Translations under genes and position numbers: made by a program
Notes under the pieces: model-generated
Told to the model about the DNA's origin: nothing
Databases searched by the model: none
Seen by the model: the letters and a program-made list of their open reading frames with translations, nothing else
Shown here: positions 1 through 9,608 of the stretch, one piece after another
How the letters are laid out: each line of letters starts with the position of its first letter
Position numbering within the stretch: the stretch's first letter is position 1
Origin: Gammaproteobacteria bacterium
Lineage (GTDB): Bacteria; Pseudomonadota; Gammaproteobacteria; SZUA-140
DNA: 62,251 nt
Direction of reading: 5' to 3'
Assembly: GCA_015488555.1 (NCBI GenBank)
Contig: WFNO01000005.1
Span: 1-62,251, forward strand

Positions 1-51
1 CAGCAAGCCCCCCAGCAAGCCCCCCAGCAGGCCCAGGCCCCAGACGGCTAG
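1..51 (+). CDS. 3' end of an upstream gene, Gln/Ala/Pro-rich tail
   Basis: Read from base 1, the first frame encodes the repetitive tail QQAPQQAPQQAQAPDG and ends at a TAG stop at 49-51. The tandem 12-base repeat is visible in the DNA. Only 16 residues are inside the window, so no function can be assigned. Low-complexity Q/A/P tails are common at the C-terminus of exported or nucleic-acid-binding proteins. It could also be non-coding repeat DNA; the open frame and stop are the only support. Confidence 0.45.
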   Translation, partial: QQAPQQAPQQAQAPDG

Positions 52-113
52 ACGGGCTCCCACCCCTGTTGCCCTGCGCCGCACCTCGGCCAGGCTTCCT
101 TCTGGAATTCTCC

Positions 114-136
114 CCGGGGTTTTCCCCGGTATTTTC
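114..136 (+). terminator. Probable intrinsic terminator after the upstream gene
   Basis: A six-base-pair stem (CCGGGG/CCCCGG) with a TTTT loop is followed by TATTTTC. It lies 60 bases after the stop of the first partial gene and 210 bases before the next. The stem is short but all G-C. Confidence 0.4.
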
Positions 137-347
137 ATGGCAGGATCCGCCTTACAATGATTTCGTGATTTCGGCGCATTTTCCACCCCACCTAGACATC
201 CCCGACGCCGCCGTGGGTCATGGATTACGCCATACTTTACACGCAATGCTTCAATTATAACAGATAAGCTATATGAGGAATCACGGGATTTCGGTGCCAT
301 CCCGCGAGCATGCTCTCTCCCGGCCGGCGCGCGGCTCGACCACCACC

Positions 348-1034
348 ATGGCCTGTACCATCGTCGTCCCGGTGTTGAACGATGCGGTTTGGCTTGCCCG
401 GAATCTCCCCGCCCTGCAAGCCCTGCGCGCCCGGGGCGTGGAAATCGTGGTCGTGGACGGCGGCAGCCGTGACGGCAGCGCCGCCGTGGCCGCGCCACTG
501 GCCGACCGGGTGCTGCATGCGCCGCGGGGGCGGGCGCGCCAGATGAACGCCGGTGCAGCCGTGGCACGCGGAGAGATCCTGCTCTTCCTGCATGCCGACA
601 CCCGCCTGCCTGCCGGTGCCATCGAGACGGTCATCGAGGGACTCACCAGCAGCGGCCGCTGCTGGGGGCGCTTCGACGTCTGCCTGGACGGCCGCGCTCC
701 GCTGTTGCGCCTGGTGGCCTGGAGCATGAACCTGCGTTCCCGGCTCACCGGCATCGCCACCGGAGATCAGGCCATCTTCGTCACCGCCGCCGCCTTCCGC
801 CGCGCGGGTGGATTCCCCGATCTGGCACTCATGGAAGACATCGCCATGAGCCGGCGCCTCAAGGCCATGTCCCGCCCCCTGTGCCTGCGCCAGCGAGTGC
901 TCACCTCCAGCAGGCGCTGGGAACAGGACGGAATCCTGCGCACCATCCTCCTCATGTGGCGCCTGCGCCTGGCCTTCTTCCTGGGCGCCGATCCCGAGCG
1001 TCTCGCGCGCCGCTACTACGGCGGTCACACATGA
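348..1034 (+). CDS. Glycosyltransferase family 2, TIGR04283 arsenosugar type
   Basis: This is a cytosolic nucleotide-sugar glycosyltransferase of the GT-A fold. The N-terminus TIVVPVLND, the VVDGGSRDGS donor-binding segment and the FLHADTRLP segment, which carries the DxD-like acidic pair, are typical of the TIGR04283 branch. That branch is found beside arsenic methylation genes and linked to arsenosugar synthesis. I place the start at the ATG at 348, where homology begins; an in-frame ATG at 273 would add 25 residues of unlikely sequence. Its stop overlaps the next gene's start by four bases (ATGA), so the two are translationally coupled. No arsenic methyltransferase or radical SAM partner is visible here, so the arsenosugar role is inferred from family only. 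Family assignment is confident. Confidence 0.85.
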   Translation: MACTIVVPVLNDAVWLARNLPALQALRARGVEIVVVDGGSRDGSAAVAAPLADRVLHAPRGRARQMNAGAAVARGEILLFLHADTRLPAGAIETVIEGLTSSGRCWGRFDVCLDGRAPLLRLVAWSMNLRSRLTGIATGDQAIFVTAAAFRRAGGFPDLALMEDIAMSRRLKAMSRPLCLRQRVLTSSRRWEQDGILRTILLMWRLRLAFFLGADPERLARRYYGGHT

Positions 1035-1747
1035 GCCGCCGTGGCACCTGCCTGCTGGTCTTCGCCAAGGCGCCGCTGCCGGGGCGGGTGAAGACCCGCC
1101 TGGCGGCCGAACTCGGCGCCGCCCGGGCGGCACTGCTACACCGGCTCCTGCTCCGCCATACCCTGGAAGAACTCTGTGGGGGCATGCGCTCCGTTCCGCT
1201 CGCCGTGGAGCTGTGGTGCGCGCCCCACATCCGCCATCCCTTCTTCCGGGAATGCCGCCGGCGCTACGCCCTGGCGCTGTGCCGGCAGCGGGGACGGGAT
1301 CTGGGAGCGCGCATGCACCACGCCTTCACCACCGCCTTGCGCCGCCACCGGGCGGTCCTGCTCGCGGGCAGCGACTGCCCCCAACTCACCACCGCCCATC
1401 TACGACGGGCACATGCCGCGCTGGCCGGCTGCGATGCCGTACTCACACCGGCTCGGGACGGCGGTTATGTCCTGGTGGGCCTGCGCCGCCCTGCGCCGTT
1501 CCTGTTCAGTGACATGCCCTGGGGCAGCTCCGCGGTGCTGGCCGAGACCCGCAGGCGCCTGCGCCGCAAGGGATACCGCTGGCTGGAGCTGCCCCCGCTA
1601 GCGGACGTGGACGAATACCCGGACCTGTTGCAGTTGCTGGACCGCGCCGGAGACGCCCCTGGATTGCAAGTTCTGGCGCGCCGCCTGGAGTCCCTGCTGG
1701 GAGCACGCCGAACGCCCTCGGGAAAGTCCCGCGGCACATCCTGCTGA
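1031..1747 (+). CDS. TIGR04282/DUF2064 glycosyltransferase-like protein
   Basis: The 238-residue protein begins MSRRGTCLLVFAKAPLPGRVKTRL. This is the K-x-P-x-x-G-x-V-K-T-R-L signature of the DUF2064 (TIGR04282) nucleotidyltransferase-fold family. LLAGSDCPQL and DGGYVLVGLRRP are the family's later motifs. It is the habitual partner of the TIGR04283 protein encoded immediately upstream, with which it shares an ATGA stop/start overlap. Family members are proposed to act in arsenosugar or related sugar transfer, but biochemical proof is thin. It could equally activate or modify a sugar nucleotide for an unrelated glycolipid. The start is fixed by the overlap. Confidence 0.85.
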   Translation: MSRRGTCLLVFAKAPLPGRVKTRLAAELGAARAALLHRLLLRHTLEELCGGMRSVPLAVELWCAPHIRHPFFRECRRRYALALCRQRGRDLGARMHHAFTTALRRHRAVLLAGSDCPQLTTAHLRRAHAALAGCDAVLTPARDGGYVLVGLRRPAPFLFSDMPWGSSAVLAETRRRLRRKGYRWLELPPLADVDEYPDLLQLLDRAGDAPGLQVLARRLESLLGARRTPSGKSRGTSC

Positions 1748-1841
1748 TCACATCATGGGTGTCCCATTCGAAACACACCCCGCAACCCGTTTTGGACAAG
1801 CAGCAAAGCCCCCCTGTAAAATCTGCCCGGAGGGAGAGGCC

Positions 1842-4664
1842 ATGACACATTCACGAGCACACCGTTGCGGGGAGGGCGGCCGCGAGATCCGGTCGAAGAT
1901 CCAGCTGAAGATCGGCCCATCCTGGTCGAAGGCCGGATCGGCCCGCGCAGGCATCCTATCGGGTATCCTGCTCGTGGCAATGACGGCGCTGGTGACCATC
2001 GCCGGCCTGGCCCGCATGTCATCGCAGATCCAGGCTCCACTGTCTGGGTTCGAGGCCAGGGGAGTCACACCGGCACTCGCCCTGCGTTTCGAACCGTTAC
2101 CCGGAAACACGCCGGTCTATGCGGCCCGAGGAACGGACTATCACATCGCCCTCACTCCAGAGGGCGCGCGGTTGGCACTGGGTCGAAACGATACCCTCAC
2201 CTTGCATCTCTTGCAGGCCGATTCCGTCCCTCCGGTTGCGGCACGGCCCCTGCCCACCCGCCACCACTACTTGCTGGGGCGCGACCCGGCCCGCTGGCGT
2301 ATCGGGATACCCACCTATGGCGAGATCCGCTATCCCGGTGTCTATCCCGGCATCGACCTGGTCTATTACGGGCAGGAGGGACGCCTGGAATACGATTTCG
2401 TCGTGTCTCCGGGAGCCGACCCCGGGCGCATCCGACTGGCCTTCGAAGGCGCGGACGTCCTGCGCCTGTTGCCCGGGGGCAAGTTGCTGATCCAGGCCGG
2501 GACACACCGCCTGATCCAGCCGCCGCCACACAGCTATCAGGTGATCGACGGCCGCAAGCGGACCATCGCCAGCGGGTATCGCCTGGACGCCAACGGACGA
2601 GTGCGTTTCCAGCTCGCCGCCTACGACCCGCGCCACCCGCTGGTGATCGATCCGGTGCTGGTGTATGCCAGTTATTTCGGCGGCGACAGCGACGACCGCA
2701 TCACCGCCATGGCCGTGGACGATGCCGGCAACGTCTATCTCACCGGCTACACCACGTCCACGGATCTGGGGAGCAGCGCCAGTCTCGATGCCGACTGCGG
2801 CAGCGACGGCACTTGCAACCAGGAGATCCCCTCTCAGGATTCGGTCTTTCGCAAGGCCGATCTCTTCGTCACCAAGTTGTCCCCGGACGGCAGCCCGCTC
2901 TTCACCACCTACCTGGGCGGTAACCGCACCGACCAGGGCCACGCCATCGCCGTGGATGCCGGCACGGGCGACATCGTGGTCGCCGGCCACACCCTGAGCA
3001 CCGACTACCCCACCACCGGCGGGGCCTATGCCCCGGCCTGCACCGATCTCTTGCCAGCAGGCAACCCGGACGGCATCTGCGACGAGCGCGTGCAGGCAGT
3101 GGTCACGCGCCTGAGCGCCGACGGGACCGCCTTGCGATATTCCACCTACCTGGGCGGCAACGGGGACGACATGGCCCTCGCCCTGGCACTCGACGACAGC
3201 GGCAATGCCTACGTGGCGGGCAGCACTACTTCTGGAGAGGGATTGGCCACCTCAGGTGCTTACGACAAAATCTTCTCGGGCCACGAGGACGGCTTCATCG
3301 CCAAGCTGGATCCGACCGGAATGGATTTGCTCTATGCCACCTATCTCGGCGGCACCGCCACCGACATCGTACGTGACATCGCTGTGGATGCGTCCGGCAA
3401 TGCCTATGTCACGGGCTACACCGGTTCCCGGGATTTCCCGGTAACCACCGGGGCCCTGGACAAGCAGTGCGGGCTCGCCGGCACCTGTGACGACAGCTAC
3501 GACGCCTTCGTGGTCAAACTGAACGATACCGGCACGGCTCTGGACTACGCCACCTACCTGGGCGGTGAAGGCTACGACTACGGCAACGCCATCGCCGTGG
3601 ACGCGACCGGCAATGCCTACGTGGCCGGCGAGACCCGTTCTTCCCTGGACTTCAGCGGTGCGCCGTCGGCCAATGCCCACCAAGACGAGCTCGGCGGCAG
3701 CTACGATGCCTTCGTCGCACGCCTGAACGCTGCAGGCGATGCCCTGAATGCGTTCACCTATCTGGGCGGCGGATCGGGGGACCTCATCAACGACCTGGCC
3801 CTGGACGGTACCGGAGACGTCCACGTGGCGGGCTTCACACTCTCCCGTGACTTTCCCGTCCTGGATCCTTTCTATCCCTCCCCACCCCAGCGCCTGGACG
3901 ATGCCGTCATCGTCTACAACGCCGACACCTTCGTGGCCCGCCTCAGCGCCGATCTCTCCACCCTGCGTTATGCCAGCCTCTATGGCGGCCAGCACAACGA
4001 CTACGCCACCACCCTGGCCGTGGGCGGGAGCGGGCGTGTCTATTTCGCCGGCTACACCTTCTCCGCCGACCTGCCGGTGAGCGATGACGCCGCCCAGGCA
4101 TCGCACCGCAATGAGAAGGACGGACTCGAGACCATCGTCGCCGCCGACGGCTTCGTGGCCTGGGTGGACGACAGCGCCAGCGATCTGGCGGTCACCCTGA
4201 GCGACGATGCCGATCCCATTGCCCAGGGCGAGACCGTCACCTACACGGCCGTGGTCTCCAACCTGAGCCAGTCGGACGCGCAGGGCGTGCGTTTTTCTTA
4301 CGACATTCCCCAGGACACCAACCTAGTGGCCAGTGCCACCACGGTCGGCAGCTGCGTGCGACGCTACAACACCGTGATCTGTGACATCGGGCGTCTGGCC
4401 GCCGGCGCCCAGGCCACGATCACCGTCACCATCAAACCCCGCGGTGCCGGTGAATTCCACAATACCGCCGTGGTCACCGCCCTGGTCACCGACTCCAACC
4501 CCAGTAACAACAGTGCCAGCGAAATCACCAGCGTCACACCACCCTTCTTCACGCCCAGCACGGGCGGAAGCGCCGCCTTGAGCCCCTGGATGTTGATTCT
4601 GCTGTCGTTCGCCATGCTGGCTTGCCGGTTTCGAGGCCGGCGACCGGCACGAGCCACCACCTGA
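1842..4664 (+). CDS. Secreted SBBP-repeat beta-propeller with DUF11 domain
   Basis: The 940-residue protein starts at an ATG preceded by a purine-rich ribosome site; an in-frame ATG at 1755 is less likely. A hydrophobic segment at roughly residues 40-60 serves as signal or anchor. After a ~230-residue N-terminal domain there are seven repeats with the pattern [YF]xTYLGG...D...AxAVDxxGNxYVxGxT. These are SBBP repeats, which form a seven-bladed propeller. A DUF11 domain (DLAVTLSDDADPIAQGETVT) follows. The C-terminus is STGGS, a hydrophobic stretch and an RGRR tail, resembling GlyGly-CTERM-type sorting signals. It is probably exported and held at the outer surface; its ligand is unknown. A second propeller-plus-DUF11 protein is encoded at 38381-40720. 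The gene stands alone between the glycosyltransferases and the cobalamin riboswitch. Confidence 0.8.
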   Translation: MTHSRAHRCGEGGREIRSKIQLKIGPSWSKAGSARAGILSGILLVAMTALVTIAGLARMSSQIQAPLSGFEARGVTPALALRFEPLPGNTPVYAARGTDYHIALTPEGARLALGRNDTLTLHLLQADSVPPVAARPLPTRHHYLLGRDPARWRIGIPTYGEIRYPGVYPGIDLVYYGQEGRLEYDFVVSPGADPGRIRLAFEGADVLRLLPGGKLLIQAGTHRLIQPPPHSYQVIDGRKRTIASGYRLDANGRVRFQLAAYDPRHPLVIDPVLVYASYFGGDSDDRITAMAVDDAGNVYLTGYTTSTDLGSSASLDADCGSDGTCNQEIPSQDSVFRKADLFVTKLSPDGSPLFTTYLGGNRTDQGHAIAVDAGTGDIVVAGHTLSTDYPTTGGAYAPACTDLLPAGNPDGICDERVQAVVTRLSADGTALRYSTYLGGNGDDMALALALDDSGNAYVAGSTTSGEGLATSGAYDKIFSGHEDGFIAKLDPTGMDLLYATYLGGTATDIVRDIAVDASGNAYVTGYTGSRDFPVTTGALDKQCGLAGTCDDSYDAFVVKLNDTGTALDYATYLGGEGYDYGNAIAVDATGNAYVAGETRSSLDFSGAPSANAHQDELGGSYDAFVARLNAAGDALNAFTYLGGGSGDLINDLALDGTGDVHVAGFTLSRDFPVLDPFYPSPPQRLDDAVIVYNADTFVARLSADLSTLRYASLYGGQHNDYATTLAVGGSGRVYFAGYTFSADLPVSDDAAQASHRNEKDGLETIVAADGFVAWVDDSASDLAVTLSDDADPIAQGETVTYTAVVSNLSQSDAQGVRFSYDIPQDTNLVASATTVGSCVRRYNTVICDIGRLAAGAQATITVTIKPRGAGEFHNTAVVTALVTDSNPSNNSASEITSVTPPFFTPSTGGSAALSPWMLILLSFAMLACRFRGRRPARATT

Positions 4665-4749
4665 TCCAGCACACCCTCTGTCGTATTCCCAGCCGAAAGC
4701 ACCAGCGAACGGGTTTACTCCGCGCACTTTCCCCGATACCCTGTGTCAC

Positions 4750-5015
4750 CAGCCTCAGGTGTCTCCGGAGGCGGTCCCGCCCCGGAGATGAAACGGGAAG
4801 CCGGTGCGCCTGGTCGCCGACCATGGCAAGTCCGGCGCTGCCCCCGCAACGGTAGGCGAGTCGAGGAAGCGGCACGACGCCACTGTGCCTTGTACTGTGC
4901 CCGGGCGATTCAGGCGTACGCCCGAAATGGTATGGGATCGGCATGGGAAGGCGCCGCTTCCGGCATGGTCGATCCCGATCCGTGCCACTCGCGAGCCCGG
5001 AGACCGGCCTGGGGT
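4750..5015 (+). promoter_or_regulatory. Cobalamin riboswitch (AdoCbl type)
   Basis: The leader of btuB contains the ordered conserved blocks of the cobalamin aptamer. These are GGTGTC near 4757, GATGAAACGGGAAGCCGGTG at about 4788, the B12-box-like GCTGCCCCCGCAACGGTAGG near 4840, GCCACTGTG near 4880, and the closing GCGAGCCCGGAGACCGGCC at 4991-5009. It sits about 135 bases before the btuB start. By analogy with other btuB leaders, binding of adenosylcobalamin represses expression, by terminator or ribosome-site sequestration. I did not identify the expression platform precisely. Confidence 0.93.
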
Positions 5016-5150
5016 CCGATGAAACCGGATCGCGGAGGGCGAGACGGGGAGCGTCATCGTATCGCCGCTCGGCTGCTCCGCGTTCCTCCCGCATAACGAA
5101 CAAAAACGACCGCTGCGCGGGTGTGCGCAGCACAATCACGAGGAGGACAC

Positions 5151-6929
5151 ATGAACCAGCGTATCTCCTGCGCCGTCCTGCTGGCGCTATGGACCCCTTT
5201 CGCCTCGGCATCCGATCCCGTGGTAGTCTCTGCTCCCATCGTCGTCACTGCCACCCGTACCGCGGAGATCGCCGACGAGACCCTGGCCCCGGTGATCGTC
5301 ATCACTCGGGAAGACATCGCCCGCTCCCAGGCCACCGACGTGGCCGATCTGCTGCGCTTCCACGCCGGCCTGGAAATCACCCGCAATGGGGGTCCCGGCC
5401 AGACCACCTCTTTGTTCCTGCGCGGTACCGACAGCAACCACACCCTGGTGCTGGTGGACGGTGTCAAGATCAATCCCGGCACCATCGGTGGCGCCGCCCT
5501 GCAGCACATCAACCCGGAGATCATCGAACGCATCGAAATCGTCAAGGGGCCGCGCTCCACCCTCTACGGCTCCGAGGCCATCGGCGGCGTCGTCAACATC
5601 ATCACCCGCTCCGAGGCTCCGGGTACACGCACCGAGCTGGCCTATGGCCAGGGCAAGTACGACACCCGCACGGCCAGTCTGGACCTGCGCCAGCGCCGCG
5701 GTGACTTTCGCAGCGGCATCACCGTGAGCGGATTGCGAAGCGATGGTTTCCCTCCCCGCGAGGGTTCCGATCTCGACCGCGGCCACGACAACACCACCAT
5801 CAATGCCTATCTGGGCTCCCGCCTCGGCCCCGTCGATGCCGAGGTGAGCCTGTGGCGCGCGGCAGGCAATACAGAATACCTGGACTTCTTCCTCAATCCC
5901 GTGGACCAGGACTTCGAAAATCGCGTGGCCGCCCTCACCCTCGAGGCCAACCCCAGTGACGCCTGGACCAGCCTCCTGCGCCTGAGCCACACCATCGACG
6001 AGATCGACCAGAACCAGAGCGATGATTACGCGCGCACCCGCCGCTACCTGGTGGACTTTCAAAACGACATCCAGATCGGCGCGCGCCAGTTGCTGAGCGC
6101 GGGACTGTGGTTGTCCCGGGAAGACACCGCCGCCAGTGTCTTCGGCAGTGCCTTCGACGAGGACACGGCGGTGAATGCGGCCTACCTGCAGGACGATCTC
6201 GACCTGGGCCGGCACCGCCTGCTGCTGGCGGCACGCGTCACCGATCACGACAGTTTCGGCACCCACACCACCTGGGACGTGGAATACGGCTACCAGTGGG
6301 GCGAGCGCACGCGCCTCACCGCCTCCGCCGGCACCGCCTTTCGGGCACCCGATGCCACCGATCGCTTCGGCTTCGGCGGCAATCCGGACCTGGATCCGGA
6401 GACCGCCCGCAACCTGGAAATGGGGTTGCGCCATACCGCGGGACATCACCGGTTCAGCGCCAGCGCCTTTCGCAACGACATCGACGACCTGATCGAATAC
6501 GACTTCGTCACTGCCACCATGCAGAACACCGGCAAGGCCCGCATCACCGGGCTGGAGCTGGCGTATGATTTCGCACGAGGTCCCTGGCAGCTTCGCACCG
6601 AGCTCAGTTTCCAGGATCCGGAGAACCGGGACACGGGAGACCGCTTGTTGCGCCGGGCCACGCGCAATCTCACCGCCAATCTGCGCTACGAGCGGCCCCG
6701 TTACAGCATGTCCCTGGATCTGCTGGCCGCCGGAGACCGCAAAGACTTCGGCGGTGACCTGGACAGCTACGAATTGCTCAATGCGACGCTGGCGCTGCGC
6801 CCCCTGCCCTCCTGGGAGGCTCGGCTCAAGATCGAGAACCTACTCGACCAGGACTATCAGTTGGCACGGACCTACAACACCAGCGAGCGGGCCTGGTTCC
6901 TGGAACTGCGCTACCGCCATCGCGGCTGA
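5151..6929 (+). CDS. btuB: TonB-dependent vitamin B12 receptor BtuB
   Basis: This 592-residue outer-membrane receptor imports cobalamins using TonB energy. The ATG at 5151 has GAGGAGG just upstream. A signal peptide ends near ASA (residue ~20), followed by a TonB box-like PIVVTATRT. The plug domain spans roughly residues 25-150 (VIVITREDIARS, FLRGTDSNHTLVLVDGVKI, IERIEIVKGPRSTLYGSEAIGG). The rest is a 22-strand barrel. Length matches E. coli BtuB. The cobalamin riboswitch upstream fixes the substrate class. Downstream is a perfect hairpin that may act as terminator. Confidence 0.95.
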   Translation: MNQRISCAVLLALWTPFASASDPVVVSAPIVVTATRTAEIADETLAPVIVITREDIARSQATDVADLLRFHAGLEITRNGGPGQTTSLFLRGTDSNHTLVLVDGVKINPGTIGGAALQHINPEIIERIEIVKGPRSTLYGSEAIGGVVNIITRSEAPGTRTELAYGQGKYDTRTASLDLRQRRGDFRSGITVSGLRSDGFPPREGSDLDRGHDNTTINAYLGSRLGPVDAEVSLWRAAGNTEYLDFFLNPVDQDFENRVAALTLEANPSDAWTSLLRLSHTIDEIDQNQSDDYARTRRYLVDFQNDIQIGARQLLSAGLWLSREDTAASVFGSAFDEDTAVNAAYLQDDLDLGRHRLLLAARVTDHDSFGTHTTWDVEYGYQWGERTRLTASAGTAFRAPDATDRFGFGGNPDLDPETARNLEMGLRHTAGHHRFSASAFRNDIDDLIEYDFVTATMQNTGKARITGLELAYDFARGPWQLRTELSFQDPENRDTGDRLLRRATRNLTANLRYERPRYSMSLDLLAAGDRKDFGGDLDSYELLNATLALRPLPSWEARLKIENLLDQDYQLARTYNTSERAWFLELRYRHRG

Positions 6930-6993
6930 GCCCGTGGAAACAGCCAGCGAGTACGGCACCGGCGATGCACCCCTGTCGCCGTTCGCACCTCCT

Positions 6994-7048
6994 CTGGGGT
7001 CGGTGACAAACGCAAATACAAATGATTTGCGTTTGTCACCGACCCCAG
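6994..7048. repeat. Perfect 24-bp inverted repeat (hairpin repeat copy 1)
   Basis: Arms 6994-7017 and 7025-7048 are perfectly complementary over 24 bases around a 7-base loop (ACAAATG). The same 47-base core recurs at 12772-12818. It lies between btuB and the next gene and could terminate transcription, but there is no T-tract. The GGGGTCGG edge and extragenic placement resemble REP/REPIN or MITE-like elements. Confidence 0.9.
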
Positions 7049-7140
7049 GGTGATGCGGTTCACGTTTCGGCATTCCGGATTGGAGGGCGGTCTTCCGTTG
7101 CCCGATAAGCAGTCGTGGCACCTCATGAATGTTCTTGCCC

Positions 7141-8931
7141 ATGAAACGGCTCTTGTCGTGGTGCATGCGCCTCTCCTTGCTGCTCGTGCTGGGTGCCCTG
7201 GCCACGCCGTTCCTGGTGCCTCTTGACCGTTTCCGCCCTCAACTGGAACACCAGCTCAGCCAACTCAGCGGGCGCTATGTGCGTCTGGGGGCCCTGCGAC
7301 TGGAAATCCTGCCCCAGCCTGCCCTCTATGCCGAGGCGGTCAGTTTCTGGGGGCATACGGCGGCCCAGAGTTCTCCCATCACATCCCGGGGGGAACTGTA
7401 CGTGCAGCGTCTCGCCCTGCATCCCGACATGGGACGGCTGCTCTTCGAACGACGCCTGGTATTGCGCCACATCGCCCTTCATGGCGTCGCCGTCAACGAG
7501 GCCCTGCTCCGGAATCTGGTACGGCGGCTGCGTGCGCAACAGGCCACGCCCAGTGATGGAGATCCTGCATGGGGCCTCGAATCCCTGGCCGCCGATCCAA
7601 TGACCATCCGCCTGCAAGGCGGACAGGTGCTGGGACCCTATCGCATGCGCCTCCAGCTGCATCCGGACAACCGCCTGCGGGAAATCGATCTGATGCGCCG
7701 GGACGGCAGCCTGCAGTTGCACCTGGAACCTCGCGACAAGGGATTCGCCCTGACGCTCAAGGCCGTCCGCTGGACCCTGCCGCTGCCGCCCCCGCTGCAG
7801 TTCGACGCCCTCCAGGCTGCGGGCCTGCTCACTCCCCAAGGGGTGTCGCTCGACCATGTGCAGGCGCGTGCCTACGGCGGCCGGATCGAAGGGCAGGCAC
7901 GACTCCAATGGCAGGACGATTGGCGCCTGGACGCCCACCTGCGCAGCACCGGCGTGCACATGGCCCCCCTCATTCGCTTGTTCGGCGGCTCGGGCTTTCG
8001 CGGGGATTTCCACGGCGACCTGGAAATCCGCCTGCAGGCTGCCGATGCGACCGGAATTTTCCGCAATCCCCTCGTCCAGGGACCCTTCCGCATCACGAAT
8101 GGCGTGGTGGGCAGCGATCCCTCCAGGCCCTTGCTGGTCTTCCAGTCCTTCGCCGCCCGCGGGCGCCTCGACCGAGCGGGCATCGACACCTGGGGCAATC
8201 TCCTCCAGGCCTATGGAGGCCGCGCAGCCAGTACCCATCTCCGCCTGCGCTGGCAGCCGCAATGGCGTTTGGAAGGCACAGTGGAAGTGGCGAACATGGA
8301 CAGCGAGGCCCTGCTGGCCGGTTTCCTGGAACAACGGGCATTGGCCGGCCGCCTCTCGGGACAGACGCGACTGGCGCTCGCCGGCGACACGTTTCAAGCG
8401 CTTTTTCTGCACCCGCAACTGCAAGCCCGCATCCATCTGCAGGACGGCCGGTTCTACCGCGCCGATCTGGAGAAAGCCGGCAGCTCGCTGGGGCGGGAAA
8501 GCGCCGGCGAGACCCGCTTCCAGGACCTGCACGCCCGCATTCGCATGACCGGCGGCCACACATATGTGGAAGATCTACACCTCGGCTCGCGCGCCCTGCA
8601 AGCGACGGGAGCCTTCCAAGTCGACGAATCCGGGAACCTCTCAGGCCATCTGGACGTGGGACTCAAACACACGGGCTTTCTCACCAGCATCCCGCTGGTG
8701 GTGAGCGGTCACCGGGACGATCCTCACTTGCGCCCCAGCAAGGCCGTATTGCTGGGAGGCGTGGCGGGCAGTGGCCTGTGGGGTCCAGGCATCGGCACGG
8801 CCCTGGGAATCAAATTGGGCGAGACGGTGGAAAAATTCACGCGACTGCTGCGCCGCAACTCCGACGATCCACGGGATGCGGCGGCCGATCCCGCCGACAA
8901 CGGGGACACAAGCACGGCCGGCACAAAGTAG
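7141..8931 (+). CDS. AsmA-family inner-membrane/periplasmic protein
   Basis: A single N-terminal membrane segment (about residues 9-27) is followed by a ~570-residue periplasmic region rich in beta structure. VPLDRFRPQLEHQLSQLSGR near the N-terminus matches the AsmA/TamB-type start, where the mature domain opens with an RF/LE...LS..tGr pattern. The C-terminal part (LSGHLDVGLKHTGFLTS, then VSGHRDDPHLRP) matches AsmA_2-type ends. AsmA-like proteins are bridge-like lipid carriers or outer-membrane homeostasis factors. The start at 7141 places KR directly before the hydrophobic segment; 7129 is an alternative ATG four codons earlier. The low-complexity acidic C-terminus (DDPRDAAADPADNGD) is variable. 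Specific function unknown. Confidence 0.75.
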   Translation: MKRLLSWCMRLSLLLVLGALATPFLVPLDRFRPQLEHQLSQLSGRYVRLGALRLEILPQPALYAEAVSFWGHTAAQSSPITSRGELYVQRLALHPDMGRLLFERRLVLRHIALHGVAVNEALLRNLVRRLRAQQATPSDGDPAWGLESLAADPMTIRLQGGQVLGPYRMRLQLHPDNRLREIDLMRRDGSLQLHLEPRDKGFALTLKAVRWTLPLPPPLQFDALQAAGLLTPQGVSLDHVQARAYGGRIEGQARLQWQDDWRLDAHLRSTGVHMAPLIRLFGGSGFRGDFHGDLEIRLQAADATGIFRNPLVQGPFRITNGVVGSDPSRPLLVFQSFAARGRLDRAGIDTWGNLLQAYGGRAASTHLRLRWQPQWRLEGTVEVANMDSEALLAGFLEQRALAGRLSGQTRLALAGDTFQALFLHPQLQARIHLQDGRFYRADLEKAGSSLGRESAGETRFQDLHARIRMTGGHTYVEDLHLGSRALQATGAFQVDESGNLSGHLDVGLKHTGFLTSIPLVVSGHRDDPHLRPSKAVLLGGVAGSGLWGPGIGTALGIKLGETVEKFTRLLRRNSDDPRDAAADPADNGDTSTAGTK

Positions 8932-8998
8932 CACACCCGCGCTGTAACGCCCTGTAAAGAGCCTGTTACAATGCGCCTGAACAGAAAGACAGTCACCG

Positions 8999-9565
8999 AT
9001 GGGGCATCGACTCACGAAGATCTACACCCGCCGGGGCGACGGCGGGGAGAGCGCCCTGGCAGACGGCCAGCGCCTGCCCAAGGATCATCCCCGCTTCGAA
9101 GCCCTGGGTACGCTGGACGAATTGAACGCCGCCGTGGGCATGATCCTGGCGCTGGGGCCTCCTGCCGATCTACGCCCCGGTCTCCTGGCCATACAACAGT
9201 GCCTGTTCGACATCGGCGCGGAGCTGTCCCTGCCCGGTCGGAGGGACTTTCCGCCCGATCCCCACAAAGAGCTGGAACGCTGGTTGGACGAACTCAACAG
9301 CGACCTGCCGCCGCTGCAGGAATTCATCCTGCCCGGCGGCACGCCGCTCGCGGCCGCTTGCCACCAGGCCCGTACCGTGTGCCGCCGCGCCGAGCGCCGT
9401 CTCGTCACCCTGCACCGCAAGGAAGGTCTCAATCTTCACGTCCTGACCTATCTCAACCGGCTTTCCGATCTGCTGTTCGTCCTGGCCCGGGTGTGCAACC
9501 GGCGTGCCCAGTTCGACGAAGGGATCGACGAACCCCAGTGGCAACCCCGCCGCCCGCCGGATTGA
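8999..9565 (+). CDS. pduO: PduO-type cob(I)alamin adenosyltransferase
   Basis: This 188-residue cytosolic enzyme transfers the adenosyl group of ATP to cob(I)alamin to form coenzyme B12. The N-terminal TKIYTRRGDGG is the ATP-binding signature of the PduO/MMAB family. LGTLDELNA, the RRAERRL segment and LNRLSDLLFVLAR are the remaining conserved helices. Length is typical. It fits the cobalamin genes around it: btuB upstream, and btuF and cobC convergent downstream. The ATG at 8999 has no strong ribosome site but begins exactly at family homology. Confidence 0.93.
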   Translation: MGHRLTKIYTRRGDGGESALADGQRLPKDHPRFEALGTLDELNAAVGMILALGPPADLRPGLLAIQQCLFDIGAELSLPGRRDFPPDPHKELERWLDELNSDLPPLQEFILPGGTPLAAACHQARTVCRRAERRLVTLHRKEGLNLHVLTYLNRLSDLLFVLARVCNRRAQFDEGIDEPQWQPRRPPD

Positions 9566-9608
9566 GCCTCCGCCTCGAGCCTCTGGACCGAATCCTCGTA
9601 TCGGGTCC

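Noticed and set aside
1..40. CRISPR-like or minisatellite repeat at the left edge
   Set aside because: Two or three 12-base units in a single open frame fit a protein tail; no spacers.
5187..6449. 420-codon minus-strand frame opposite btuB
   Set aside because: Antisense shadow; btuB is certain by riboswitch and motifs.
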